Under the pieces are notes generated by a model. That model did no database searches and was not told where the DNA came from. It was given only the letters and a program-made list of their open reading frames with translations. DNA of 28,310 bases from assembly GCA_002686195.1 (NCBI GenBank), contig NZAS01000089.1:11377-39686 (forward strand), read 5' to 3'. Shown here in pieces: positions 17,421-25,178 of this stretch (the first letter of the stretch is position 1; the number at the start of each line of letters is the position of its first letter). A program made the translations under genes and the position numbers. The stretch is from Candidatus Pacearchaeota archaeon (GTDB taxonomy: Archaea; Nanoarchaeota; Nanoarchaeia; Pacearchaeales; GW2011-AR1).

Positions 17421-20419
17421 TTTTTAAAGGAAATCCGACCACTAGTTTTGGTAAATTTCTACCAACACCATATATTGATCAAATTACAGTCTATGACAAA
17501 TATGTTGAGGTGACTATTAGTTTGTTGATCATGGTGCCTGAAGAATATGTGGATGACAATGATTTTATCAAACAGGCAGGCATAACTGATTTATATTATT
17601 ATGTATTTTTGAGCACCGCAGCTAGCGCCGAAAGTGCTTTAATTAATAAAGAATCTAATATATTGCAGTCAATGTACCTGACCGCTGGCGATCTTGAGTA
17701 CGAAGAAGACAACTGGCTAGCCGAGATGCTCGAAGCCGTTGACGATGCAGCAGGCCAGTTTAAACAATTAGAATTAGGAACGTTGGCCGGAGATTTTACA
17801 GAATCGGATGAAGAATTATATACGCCCGATGGCATTAGGATCCGAAAATTTCAAGCCACCACTACCTTTCGCGAAGCTAGCCTTTTAGTGGAGTCCGGCA
17901 ATTCTTGGGAAACTACGTTTGATGGAGGTGCTTTATTTGCCTTTTCGTCCCCCTTAGAATATCAAGAGTTAAAAGGGGATTTATCTGAGTTCAATGAATA
18001 TCTAGAAAATCCGCCCCTCATCAACAATAGTCTTAGTAACATTTCTTATGAGATTATTTTTGAAAATGGCGCCATGAAAGATTCATCAGAGATGATTTGG
18101 GTAGATAGGGACAAGGCCCCCTATGATGGTTATATTTTACAAGCACTTACAAGCAACTACCATAAAGCGGAAAACATCACTCATGAGGGTATCATAAACT
18201 CTATTCAAGCAATATTAGATGATTATGAAGATGAAGCACAAACCGACTCTAACTTACAAAGTGTTATAAATGATATTTCTTATGTATTATCTGTTTATGA
18301 GCTTGAGCCAGAGTTGTTACCGCGACTTAATTTATTAAGAAAAACATTCCCTAGTAAATCTAGTGTTACTACTATCGGCAAATTATATGTGAGATTTCGT
18401 AAAAAGATATTTGAAGCGAATAAAGCAATTTTGGCAGAAGATAGAGTATTTAAACAATTGGTGGTCAATCCCAAAATTATTGATAGGAGAGACCCAACCG
18501 GTCGCGATTGGGAATTAAAAGCAATCGATACCCATGATGATGAGAATTTGTTATATGAGCGGTGGTATGTAAGCAGTGCTGTGGCATATAGTGAGGATAC
18601 GGACGACGATGACGATCCCGATAAAATTGTTACCAAGGGATTTTTCTTTTTTGATTATTATAAATTAAAAGATAGATGTAACGCAATGTTAATTTTTGAT
18701 CGTAGTTTATTAGAGCAATATTTTGGAGATTCTATATTACATTCAACTTTAAAAGTTACCACTGCTGAAATAAAAAGACAAAAATGGGGGCGTTCTGGTA
18801 CGGAATGGGACACATCGACTTCGCTACCGGACTATGCCGTTAATGATACGTATATTTCTATGTTAGCTACTATTGACGATAACCCAAAAACAACACAAGT
18901 TTTATACACTTATGAAACTGATGAAGAACAAGAAATGGGAAATTATTCTTTTGAGGACAAGACTAGTGGCGAAGAAATTTATGCATATCTGATGCTTAGA
19001 AGCTTTGATTTGACACATAAAAGTTATTTAGGTTCCTATCAATTAATGTGCTTTCAATTTCGGGATATTTATGGTAGTGATTTTGTAAGTGAGGGAAATT
19101 ATGAGGATCCTTACTGGGAAATGGTTTATGTGGCCACTGTAGAAGGTGAAGACAACACCATGGATTTAATCAAGGAAATTATAAGTTCTTATTTTGACAA
19201 GATGAACACTTTTGAAGAGTACTATGACGCCGCGAATGAGGCCTGTAGTTATAATGATGCCGATGGAAAATTTAATAGTTTTTTTATTGAGGCAATGAAC
19301 CAAGAATATTCCGGTGATTTTTCGGCCGCTCCTTGGATTTGGATGCCCATCGTTTACAATATTCACAAAGATCTACTAAATAATAAATTTGCAGGAGAGG
19401 AAGAAGACCTTATTAAAAGCTCTAAAGCCATTAGTGCTAAAATCTCTCCTTATACTGGAACTTTGGCACAACTAGAAATATTTTGGAATCAAGTTCAAAC
19501 ACTCTATAATGAGAATTATGATGGATGGAATTACGATATCGCGGATTCTGATACAGAGCCCACTCTAGCCATTCCTAAATTATTATGGACATATGAGTCT
19601 GAAGCCAATTCTTTTAGTTATAGCGCTGGGGTAGAAGACTTACCACCTATATATGGATTCCCCAACCCGGACGATCCTAATGAGTGTTATCACATCCGCG
19701 GACCCGAAGATGATCCTGTTCCTAATGTACAGTCGGATGACTGTTCCACCGGATATTATTGTTGGTACAACGACGAGGTCGGCTATAATAAATGTGAAGT
19801 GATAGAGGAAGCCGAGGCGCCGGAAGAGGAAGATTGCATCGTTTATGCCAATTTCCCATTCAGGGCCTCGGGCGACTCATGGGAACATTATGGAATTCAA
19901 GTAGAAAACGATCCAAAAACTAAAACGCAATTAATGCAGTTTATTGGTAGTGAAATGCAGACTTTAGCACATGCATATGTAGATACTTTCTCTATGTCGT
20001 CCGATGACGCGCATTCATATGTCCGAAATTTTCTTGCCCTGATCTTCACGTATGGTCCTAGTGGTTGGGGCTCCACCATGAATGTCGCCAACGCATTTTA
20101 TAATTGGTTGGTCCACGTCCTCGACACAGGTGTCTTCGAGGGCGACATCGAGGACTTTTCAGTTCCTCTGATGAACCTGGCTAAATATATTTATCCAAAT
20201 GACTCCAACAGCTATACTCATGTAAGCGATAGTCCCGATGATGATTATTATTACACGAATGATGATGGCTGTACCACAGGCCCCGCATTTGATATTAAAT
20301 CTGCAATTGAAAGTGGAACGTATATCGCGAACTACGGTAATATCGTGTTCGAATCTCCGGGCGACGAGGAAGAGGATAAGGATATTCTGTATTGGCTAGA
20401 CAAGCTTAGTTTACTTTAA
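17408..20419 (+). CDS. Large acidic unnamed structural protein with a Cys-rich segment
   Basis: A 1003-residue, strongly acidic and Tyr/Asn-rich protein. The opening (PRLIFKGNPTTSFGKFLP, then IDQITVYDKYVEVTISL) looks like a small beta-domain used for assembly; I remember similar openings in unnamed phage tail proteins. An acidic run DTDDDDDPDK lies near residue 400. A region at about 590-700 (FDKMNTFEEYYDAANEAC, WIWMPIVYNIHKDLL) is helical. Residues 760-810 hold five Cys (760, 779, 785, 796, 810) with STGYYCWYNDEVGYNKC at the centre, unusual for a cytoplasmically assembled virion protein. The codons near 20111-20155 are almost all C/G-ending, unlike the surroundings. There is no signal peptide and no membrane segment. 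It overlaps the previous gene by 13 bases; GGAG lies upstream of the ATG. Role is inferred from context only. Confidence 0.78.
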   Translation: MPRLIFKGNPTTSFGKFLPTPYIDQITVYDKYVEVTISLLIMVPEEYVDDNDFIKQAGITDLYYYVFLSTAASAESALINKESNILQSMYLTAGDLEYEEDNWLAEMLEAVDDAAGQFKQLELGTLAGDFTESDEELYTPDGIRIRKFQATTTFREASLLVESGNSWETTFDGGALFAFSSPLEYQELKGDLSEFNEYLENPPLINNSLSNISYEIIFENGAMKDSSEMIWVDRDKAPYDGYILQALTSNYHKAENITHEGIINSIQAILDDYEDEAQTDSNLQSVINDISYVLSVYELEPELLPRLNLLRKTFPSKSSVTTIGKLYVRFRKKIFEANKAILAEDRVFKQLVVNPKIIDRRDPTGRDWELKAIDTHDDENLLYERWYVSSAVAYSEDTDDDDDPDKIVTKGFFFFDYYKLKDRCNAMLIFDRSLLEQYFGDSILHSTLKVTTAEIKRQKWGRSGTEWDTSTSLPDYAVNDTYISMLATIDDNPKTTQVLYTYETDEEQEMGNYSFEDKTSGEEIYAYLMLRSFDLTHKSYLGSYQLMCFQFRDIYGSDFVSEGNYEDPYWEMVYVATVEGEDNTMDLIKEIISSYFDKMNTFEEYYDAANEACSYNDADGKFNSFFIEAMNQEYSGDFSAAPWIWMPIVYNIHKDLLNNKFAGEEEDLIKSSKAISAKISPYTGTLAQLEIFWNQVQTLYNENYDGWNYDIADSDTEPTLAIPKLLWTYESEANSFSYSAGVEDLPPIYGFPNPDDPNECYHIRGPEDDPVPNVQSDDCSTGYYCWYNDEVGYNKCEVIEEAEAPEEEDCIVYANFPFRASGDSWEHYGIQVENDPKTKTQLMQFIGSEMQTLAHAYVDTFSMSSDDAHSYVRNFLALIFTYGPSGWGSTMNVANAFYNWLVHVLDTGVFEGDIEDFSVPLMNLAKYIYPNDSNSYTHVSDSPDDDYYYTNDDGCTTGPAFDIKSAIESGTYIANYGNIVFESPGDEEEDKDILYWLDKLSLL

Positions 20420-20433
20420 AGGAAAAACACACA

Positions 20434-21117
20434 ATGGCATATTTAAATGTAAAAAACACACAAGGCAAAATAAATACGAAAGGCGCCAAATCATCTAAAG
20501 GAGGCCGCCGCCGCACATCCAACAGAGGAACAAACCGGCGAGGTTCTCAAAAAAGATTAGCAGCCAAAACAACAAAACCAGGCAAAAGATTAACCCAAGT
20601 TACAAATGCGCGATCAGCTTCACGCAACAACGCGAAAGTTAATGGAAAAACAGTTAGTAAAAACTCGGACACATATAAGGTAAAAAATGGAATTACCTTA
20701 TTAGCCAAACGAGGAATTGCCACTTCCGAAAATAGTGATGTATCCACTGCTTTTTCTTCGGAAGCCTTTTTGTTTGCGATTGGGTGTACCATTGTAAAAG
20801 ACGGTGAAGAAAGCAAAGATACCTTTTCGCTTTTAGATGTTTGCACCGATAGTGAAACTATTGCTAATGAAAATATATATGACACACAACAATTTGAAAA
20901 AACCAGAAATAAGAATATTGCCCTGAAAGATAAATTTAAGAGCCCGGATGATACGATATATGAGTTGGATGATTCCCCCTCCTTAAGAGAACAAGAAGAA
21001 AGACAAGCACAAGAAGAAGAAACTGCCCCAAGTGTTGTGGGGGTCGCTGGTGCGCTCGTAACACTTAATACTACTCCAGGTAATGGTCTAGTATTAAAGC
21101 AACTTTTGAATACATGA
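20434..21117 (+). CDS. Small unnamed protein with highly basic disordered N-terminus and acidic C-terminus
   Basis: A 227-residue protein not recognised as any known family. Residues 1-95 carry about 26 Lys/Arg and essentially one acidic residue, with GGRRRTSNRGTNRRGSQKR as the densest part; such composition implies disorder and binding to nucleic acid or to an acidic partner. Residues 95-160 look folded (FLFAIGCTIVKDG, TFSLLDVCTD). Residues 175-205 are acidic and Gln/Glu-rich (REQEERQAQEEETAP), and the end is TPGNGLVLKQLLNT. A good AAAGGA site lies upstream (ttaaaggaaaaacacacaATG). It sits between acidic large structural proteins, so it could be an adaptor held by charge, a chaperone or a nucleic-acid-binding virion protein; these are inferences. 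Its Lys/Arg content is unique in the window. Confidence 0.8.
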   Translation: MAYLNVKNTQGKINTKGAKSSKGGRRRTSNRGTNRRGSQKRLAAKTTKPGKRLTQVTNARSASRNNAKVNGKTVSKNSDTYKVKNGITLLAKRGIATSENSDVSTAFSSEAFLFAIGCTIVKDGEESKDTFSLLDVCTDSETIANENIYDTQQFEKTRNKNIALKDKFKSPDDTIYELDDSPSLREQEERQAQEEETAPSVVGVAGALVTLNTTPGNGLVLKQLLNT

Positions 21118-21148
21118 GATAATTATATGAGAAGAAGAGGAAAATACA
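21118..21148 (+). promoter_or_regulatory. 31-base leader with ribosome site and a short overlapping ORF
   Basis: The gap holds a strong purine-rich ribosome site (gaagaagaGG) before the ATG at 21149. An ATG at 21127 opens a nine-codon ORF (MRRRGKYNG) that runs across the real start and stops at 21156. The gap also carries AGATAATTATA (21117-21127), an 11-mer repeated at 1682-1692 before the gp25 gene. Confidence 0.4.
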
Positions 21149-22009
21149 ATGGCTGAGTGTACAGGAACGGGCTATGCCATGGGTTGTTGGACCTATGATT
21201 CATGGGGTGTACCCGACACGAGCACCTCCTATTGTTATGACGGTAAATGTTATAGTGAAGAGGACTATAACAACTTGGATCTTTATGGAAGTACTGGCAC
21301 TTATGGAGGTACTGGCACACGAACAACCGCAAGAGATGTGGCTTCGGCTATAGGAGGCACTTCTATCGGACCTGGCCAACAACTGAGCGACGGAGAATCA
21401 GTCTCGGCTGTTTTTTATATCCCTAATATGGACTACCTCGCCGATTCAGGTTATTATATAAAACCAGCGTTTAAAGGCACTACAGATTTAGACAAGGCCG
21501 ATAATTTAGAGGATGGGGACATGTCAATTGCATTTGATAAATGGGAAGAAGATGGAACAACCTATAACTCTTATTATACGGCAGAAACTTCGGGGGCACC
21601 AGAGATTACTATTAACGAAGAGTTGTATCGTCTCGATACAAGTGCGTTTCAAGAATACGTATACGAAGTAATCGAAAACTACGAGACCATGACAGAGGAA
21701 GAAGCGATGACCATTTATCTGACTATACAGGCGATGAATGAACTGGAGGAGGCCACTGTTATGAACTATGAGGAGGAATTAGAAATCTGGAATGAGTTTT
21801 TGAGTACTCAGATTGATATAGTTAATCAGATTATAAGTGAACACCAGGGTGAAATAGACACCGTCCTGTTTCCGGTGATTAATTTAGGTGAAATTTTAAT
21901 TCATTTTGCCAACGAATATTATGGCTCAGAAGTATATGCTTTAGTTGACATCTTCTGGTCCGCCGGAGCATATACGCAGTATCAATCCTACCAGGGGGTT
22001 CCGTTTTAA
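21149..22009 (+). CDS. Unnamed structural protein with Cys-rich N-terminus
   Basis: A 286-residue protein with no recognised family. The N-terminal 35 residues hold four Cys (4, 13, 29, 34) in CTGTGYAMGC, then SYCYDGKCYSEED, a spacing compatible with a small disulphide or metal-bound knot. Residues 46-57 are a Gly/Thr hexapeptide repeat (YGSTGT, YGGTGT), likely a flexible linker. The centre (SVSAVFYIPNMDYLADSGYY) is beta-like, and residues 170-260 are acidic and helical (TMTEEEAMTIYLTIQAMNE, VMNYEEELEIWNEF), perhaps a coiled coil. No signal peptide is present. The start is chosen for its GAGG site. It sits in the same run of small genes as the basic protein upstream; a tail-accessory role is only a guess. 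Confidence 0.75.
   Translation: MAECTGTGYAMGCWTYDSWGVPDTSTSYCYDGKCYSEEDYNNLDLYGSTGTYGGTGTRTTARDVASAIGGTSIGPGQQLSDGESVSAVFYIPNMDYLADSGYYIKPAFKGTTDLDKADNLEDGDMSIAFDKWEEDGTTYNSYYTAETSGAPEITINEELYRLDTSAFQEYVYEVIENYETMTEEEAMTIYLTIQAMNELEEATVMNYEEELEIWNEFLSTQIDIVNQIISEHQGEIDTVLFPVINLGEILIHFANEYYGSEVYALVDIFWSAGAYTQYQSYQGVPF
21284..21319 (+). repeat. 18-bp tandem repeat encoding a Gly/Thr linker
   Basis: Two adjacent 18-base copies (21284-21301 and 21302-21319) differ at two bases and encode YGSTGT and YGGTGT. Likely a slippage-derived flexible linker after the Cys-rich N-terminus. Confidence 0.8.
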
Positions 22010-22025
22010 AATGAGAGGGAAATAA

Positions 22026-22466
22026 ATGGCAGCAGAAAGTACAACACCAGAGGCAGAAGGATTCACCGGAGAACAGTCTGGTTTCGTTTCGAGTCGAAGC
22101 GACATGATGCAATCACAGATGCTGCGAGCCCTAGGCGCAGATGAAGCCGATCTCTACGTCGAACTCGAAGAGGATCCTTATGCTATAATATTAACAGTAG
22201 ATTATCACCCTGCAGAAGAGTTGCGGCTTGAAGAAAAGTTTGGATCTGTATATACTATGGAAGAATTAATCGCGACAGCAATAGCAGATCTTGTAGCAGA
22301 GTCTGCGGCAACTCAATTAAATATAGAATATACCTATCACCAAATAAAATATTTTCCTTTTAAAAAGGAGAACCTATCTTCCTTTGAGGAAGAAGTATCA
22401 GAAGAAACCTTAAGTCTTTCTACTACTTATGGCAGTGAAGCCGTGACAATGGGTGACTACGAGTAA
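22026..22466 (+). CDS. Small acidic hypothetical protein
   Basis: A 146-residue acidic protein with no recognised family. The N-terminal 35 residues are Ser/Gly/Glu-rich and probably disordered. Residues 37-60 (GADEADLYVELEEDPYAIIL) and 70-100 (EEKFGSVYTMEELIATAIAD) suggest a mixed beta/helix fold. The C-terminus is rich in Glu and Ser (FEEEVSEETLSLSTTYG). There is no signal peptide or membrane segment. It is well spaced in the operon: GAGGG precedes the ATG, the upstream gap is 16 bases and only five bases separate it from the next gene. Small acidic proteins among phage tail genes are often assembly factors, but nothing in this sequence identifies one. Confidence 0.75.
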   Translation: MAAESTTPEAEGFTGEQSGFVSSRSDMMQSQMLRALGADEADLYVELEEDPYAIILTVDYHPAEELRLEEKFGSVYTMEELIATAIADLVAESAATQLNIEYTYHQIKYFPFKKENLSSFEEEVSEETLSLSTTYGSEAVTMGDYE

Positions 22467-22471
22467 TAAAT

Positions 22472-25141
22472 ATGTATACATCAAAACAAATAAAATTAAT
22501 TAGCCTAAATCTTTTATCTGGCTCTACCGAAACATTTAGAACGGCAAATGGTGGTTATTACGAGGTAGTCAGCGCTTCAGAGGGAGAATATTTAGAAGAG
22601 GTAGAATATGCGCCATGGCAGGGGTATACCGAGCCATATCCTGAGCCGTTGTCTCCTTTTCTAAAACAAACTCTTTATAATGTGAACTTAAAAGAAGAAA
22701 TTTCTAATGACGTAATGATACCAAATTATAGAGTGCCCGTGCGCCTTATGGCAGAAGACTCGACGGTAAAAGATGATAATTTTTGGAAAATTATTTTATT
22801 AGGAGGAGAATTTGGAGGTATTACATATTATCCCATTTATACTGATTCTGTGTTCGAAAATTTATCTAGTACTTATACTCTTCCCTATAATCAATTAGAA
22901 GCAAATATTGTTAATTATGTAGCGGAAAACGCTGCCCTTACAGACACTATTCAAATATCCTATGATTATAATCAATATGTACCCAAATATGAAAATTATA
23001 TCAACACTCTTGAATCAGATAAACTCATACCGAATATGTATTTATTTAAAATGTATGAAGTAGAGTCATCTCCCGGTTTCCCACCCGAAACTAGTGAAGA
23101 CGTTAAAAACTTTGTCACGCTGGAAGGCACATATGAAGGCCGCCCAGGACGCTTATTGGCTGAATCTCAAGTTGTAATAGATAGATATAATAAAGATCAT
23201 ATATCATATGAAGATTCATCGATTAGTCAATATTTATCATCTTCATTGGTGATAACGCCCTTATCGGCATCAACCACCGACAGCATCAAGAATCAATTTG
23301 AGAATATTATTTTTGATGGCGCCCTATTAACTGATGAAAGCAACGATAGTACCTATTCCACAATGGATGAGTCGAATCACATGATTCCCTTTTATATGAC
23401 ATTTAGTTGGGAGAAAGAGGAAGGCGCCGAATTCGGCCCCTTTCGTAATAAAATACAAACCTCACGTTTTATCCCTAAATTTATGAAAACTCTGAAGGAA
23501 ATTTTTACTAATCAATTAGATGATTTGGGGCCTGTGGAAAAAACATTTGTAGCCGAAACAAGGTCCACATCTGGTTCAATCGAGACCGCTACATACTCGG
23601 ATGTAATATCGACACAAAACACCACCTATAAAAGTATAGACTTTCTCGAAATGTTAATTTATGCCTATAATAATTTTATTTCTACCACTGATAACTGTTA
23701 TTTTATGGGCCCCGACTCCTTTGAAAGAAGGGCCGTTATGGACACTACAGGATCATATAGATACTATAATACACAGGCCAGCTTAGATATGATTACCGAA
23801 ACAATAAGTTATTTAATTTCAGAAGAAGACGAAAGCGGCTTCCTGGATGCTGACACTGGCGCTGGTTTGGAAGATTTATATGATTTAAGTATGAAATACA
23901 ATGAGGTTCTTGCTTATAGAATTGAAAAAGTCGGCGGCTCAGGTACGGGAGATTCATTTACTCAAAATGTTATACAGAATTTTTGGTTTTTTAATACAGA
24001 AGATTTTATGAATAAGTTTTCTACTTTCTATGATTCTCAAGTAAAATATAATACTGATTATACCTATAATGTATATTCTTATAACTTATTAATTGGTCCT
24101 AAATATTCTTTTTCTGATCTAAGGCTCACCAGATTCATTGGATCGGCAGCACGATATAGCGGCGACACCACTTCTCCGTATAACTGTTTAGAGTTTTATG
24201 ATCCCACAACCGACGAACCAATAGAACAACTATATGAAGCCGATAATGAGCTAATGGAATCTAATGAAGCAGCCACCAATGCTCAAATTACAAGTTTACG
24301 AAGATATATGGCGGACTTTTATCTTAATTATGAACCATCTCTCCAATTAATAGAGATTCCTATATTTTCTAAAACTCTAAAGATAATGGACAATGTTCCA
24401 AACCAAGTCAATATAGCGCCTTATCAAATGATGGACGCTTCACAAAAAATTGGTTTCACAATAAATTACGAAACTTACAATGCATCTTTAGATTACCCCT
24501 CTACAATTTCTTCTAATGATGTTAATATAAAAAATGATTATCTCCACGGTCATGATTTTTTAAGTAGCAGTTATTATCCTGACAAAAGCGTGTCGAGACA
24601 AAGGTATATTGAAATTTATAGAACAGAAGAAATACCAGCTACAATTGAAGGCTTTGATGGAAACCAATTACAAACTCTTGATTTAAGAGATATTGGCTCC
24701 TTAAATACCATCTCCAGCATAGAATTTCTTAACACAATTCGAACAAACAAGAAATATTATTATGTATTTAGAGCCCTTAACGAACAAAAGATGCCAGGAC
24801 ATTTATCCGAAATTTATGAAGCTCAACTAATTAATGATGGTGGATATTTATATTCTATCTTTAATATTTTATTTGAAGAGGACTTAGAACAAGAAATTTT
24901 CGTTAATCCTTCTCAAGAGTTTAAAAAGATATTTGAACTTCAACCAAATATCACGCAACTAAAACTTGGTACCGACGAAGCAGATTTTTCCCAACCCGCT
25001 AATACTCAAATAGAAAATATTACGGTTGGCGCAGACGTACCGGACACTTTGTGGGACAAAACCTTTAAAGTTCGATTAACTTCTTTAAAAACAGGAAAAA
25101 AGATTGATCTAAACTTTACATATAATTTACGGATAGATTAA
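22472..25141 (+). CDS. Large unnamed structural protein with fibronectin-III-like character
   Basis: An 889-residue protein. Two segments read like fibronectin-type-III strand patterns: EVLAYRIEKVGGSG near residue 478 with DSQVKYNTDYTYNVYSYNLL near 521, and NKKYYYVFRALNEQKMPGHL with SEIYEAQLINDGGYLYS near 755-795. Similar 'YYYVFRALNE...S-IYEA-L-ndGG' stretches are known to me from unnamed proteins of environmental myoviruses. The N-terminal 150 residues (NYRVPVRLMAED, WKIILLGGEFGG) are mixed, and the end (KTFKVRLTSLKTGKKIDLNF) is beta. No enzymatic motif or signal peptide is seen. The upstream ribosome site is weak, but the 5-base spacing suggests coupled translation. A peripheral baseplate or fibre-attachment role is inferred from the domain type and the neighbours. 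Confidence 0.78.
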   Translation: MYTSKQIKLISLNLLSGSTETFRTANGGYYEVVSASEGEYLEEVEYAPWQGYTEPYPEPLSPFLKQTLYNVNLKEEISNDVMIPNYRVPVRLMAEDSTVKDDNFWKIILLGGEFGGITYYPIYTDSVFENLSSTYTLPYNQLEANIVNYVAENAALTDTIQISYDYNQYVPKYENYINTLESDKLIPNMYLFKMYEVESSPGFPPETSEDVKNFVTLEGTYEGRPGRLLAESQVVIDRYNKDHISYEDSSISQYLSSSLVITPLSASTTDSIKNQFENIIFDGALLTDESNDSTYSTMDESNHMIPFYMTFSWEKEEGAEFGPFRNKIQTSRFIPKFMKTLKEIFTNQLDDLGPVEKTFVAETRSTSGSIETATYSDVISTQNTTYKSIDFLEMLIYAYNNFISTTDNCYFMGPDSFERRAVMDTTGSYRYYNTQASLDMITETISYLISEEDESGFLDADTGAGLEDLYDLSMKYNEVLAYRIEKVGGSGTGDSFTQNVIQNFWFFNTEDFMNKFSTFYDSQVKYNTDYTYNVYSYNLLIGPKYSFSDLRLTRFIGSAARYSGDTTSPYNCLEFYDPTTDEPIEQLYEADNELMESNEAATNAQITSLRRYMADFYLNYEPSLQLIEIPIFSKTLKIMDNVPNQVNIAPYQMMDASQKIGFTINYETYNASLDYPSTISSNDVNIKNDYLHGHDFLSSSYYPDKSVSRQRYIEIYRTEEIPATIEGFDGNQLQTLDLRDIGSLNTISSIEFLNTIRTNKKYYYVFRALNEQKMPGHLSEIYEAQLINDGGYLYSIFNILFEEDLEQEIFVNPSQEFKKIFELQPNITQLKLGTDEADFSQPANTQIENITVGADVPDTLWDKTFKVRLTSLKTGKKIDLNFTYNLRID

Positions 25142-25178
25142 TAAAATGACAACTATTTATGAAAAGAGAGGAAAATAA
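25142..25178 (+). promoter_or_regulatory. 37-base leader with ribosome site and a 10-codon leader ORF
   Basis: This is the longest gap in the window. An ATG at 25146 opens a 10-codon ORF (MTTIYEKRGK) whose TAA (25176-25178) directly precedes the ATG at 25179. The purine-rich site (agagaGGaaa) lies inside it. Whether the leader is translated is unknown. Confidence 0.35.
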
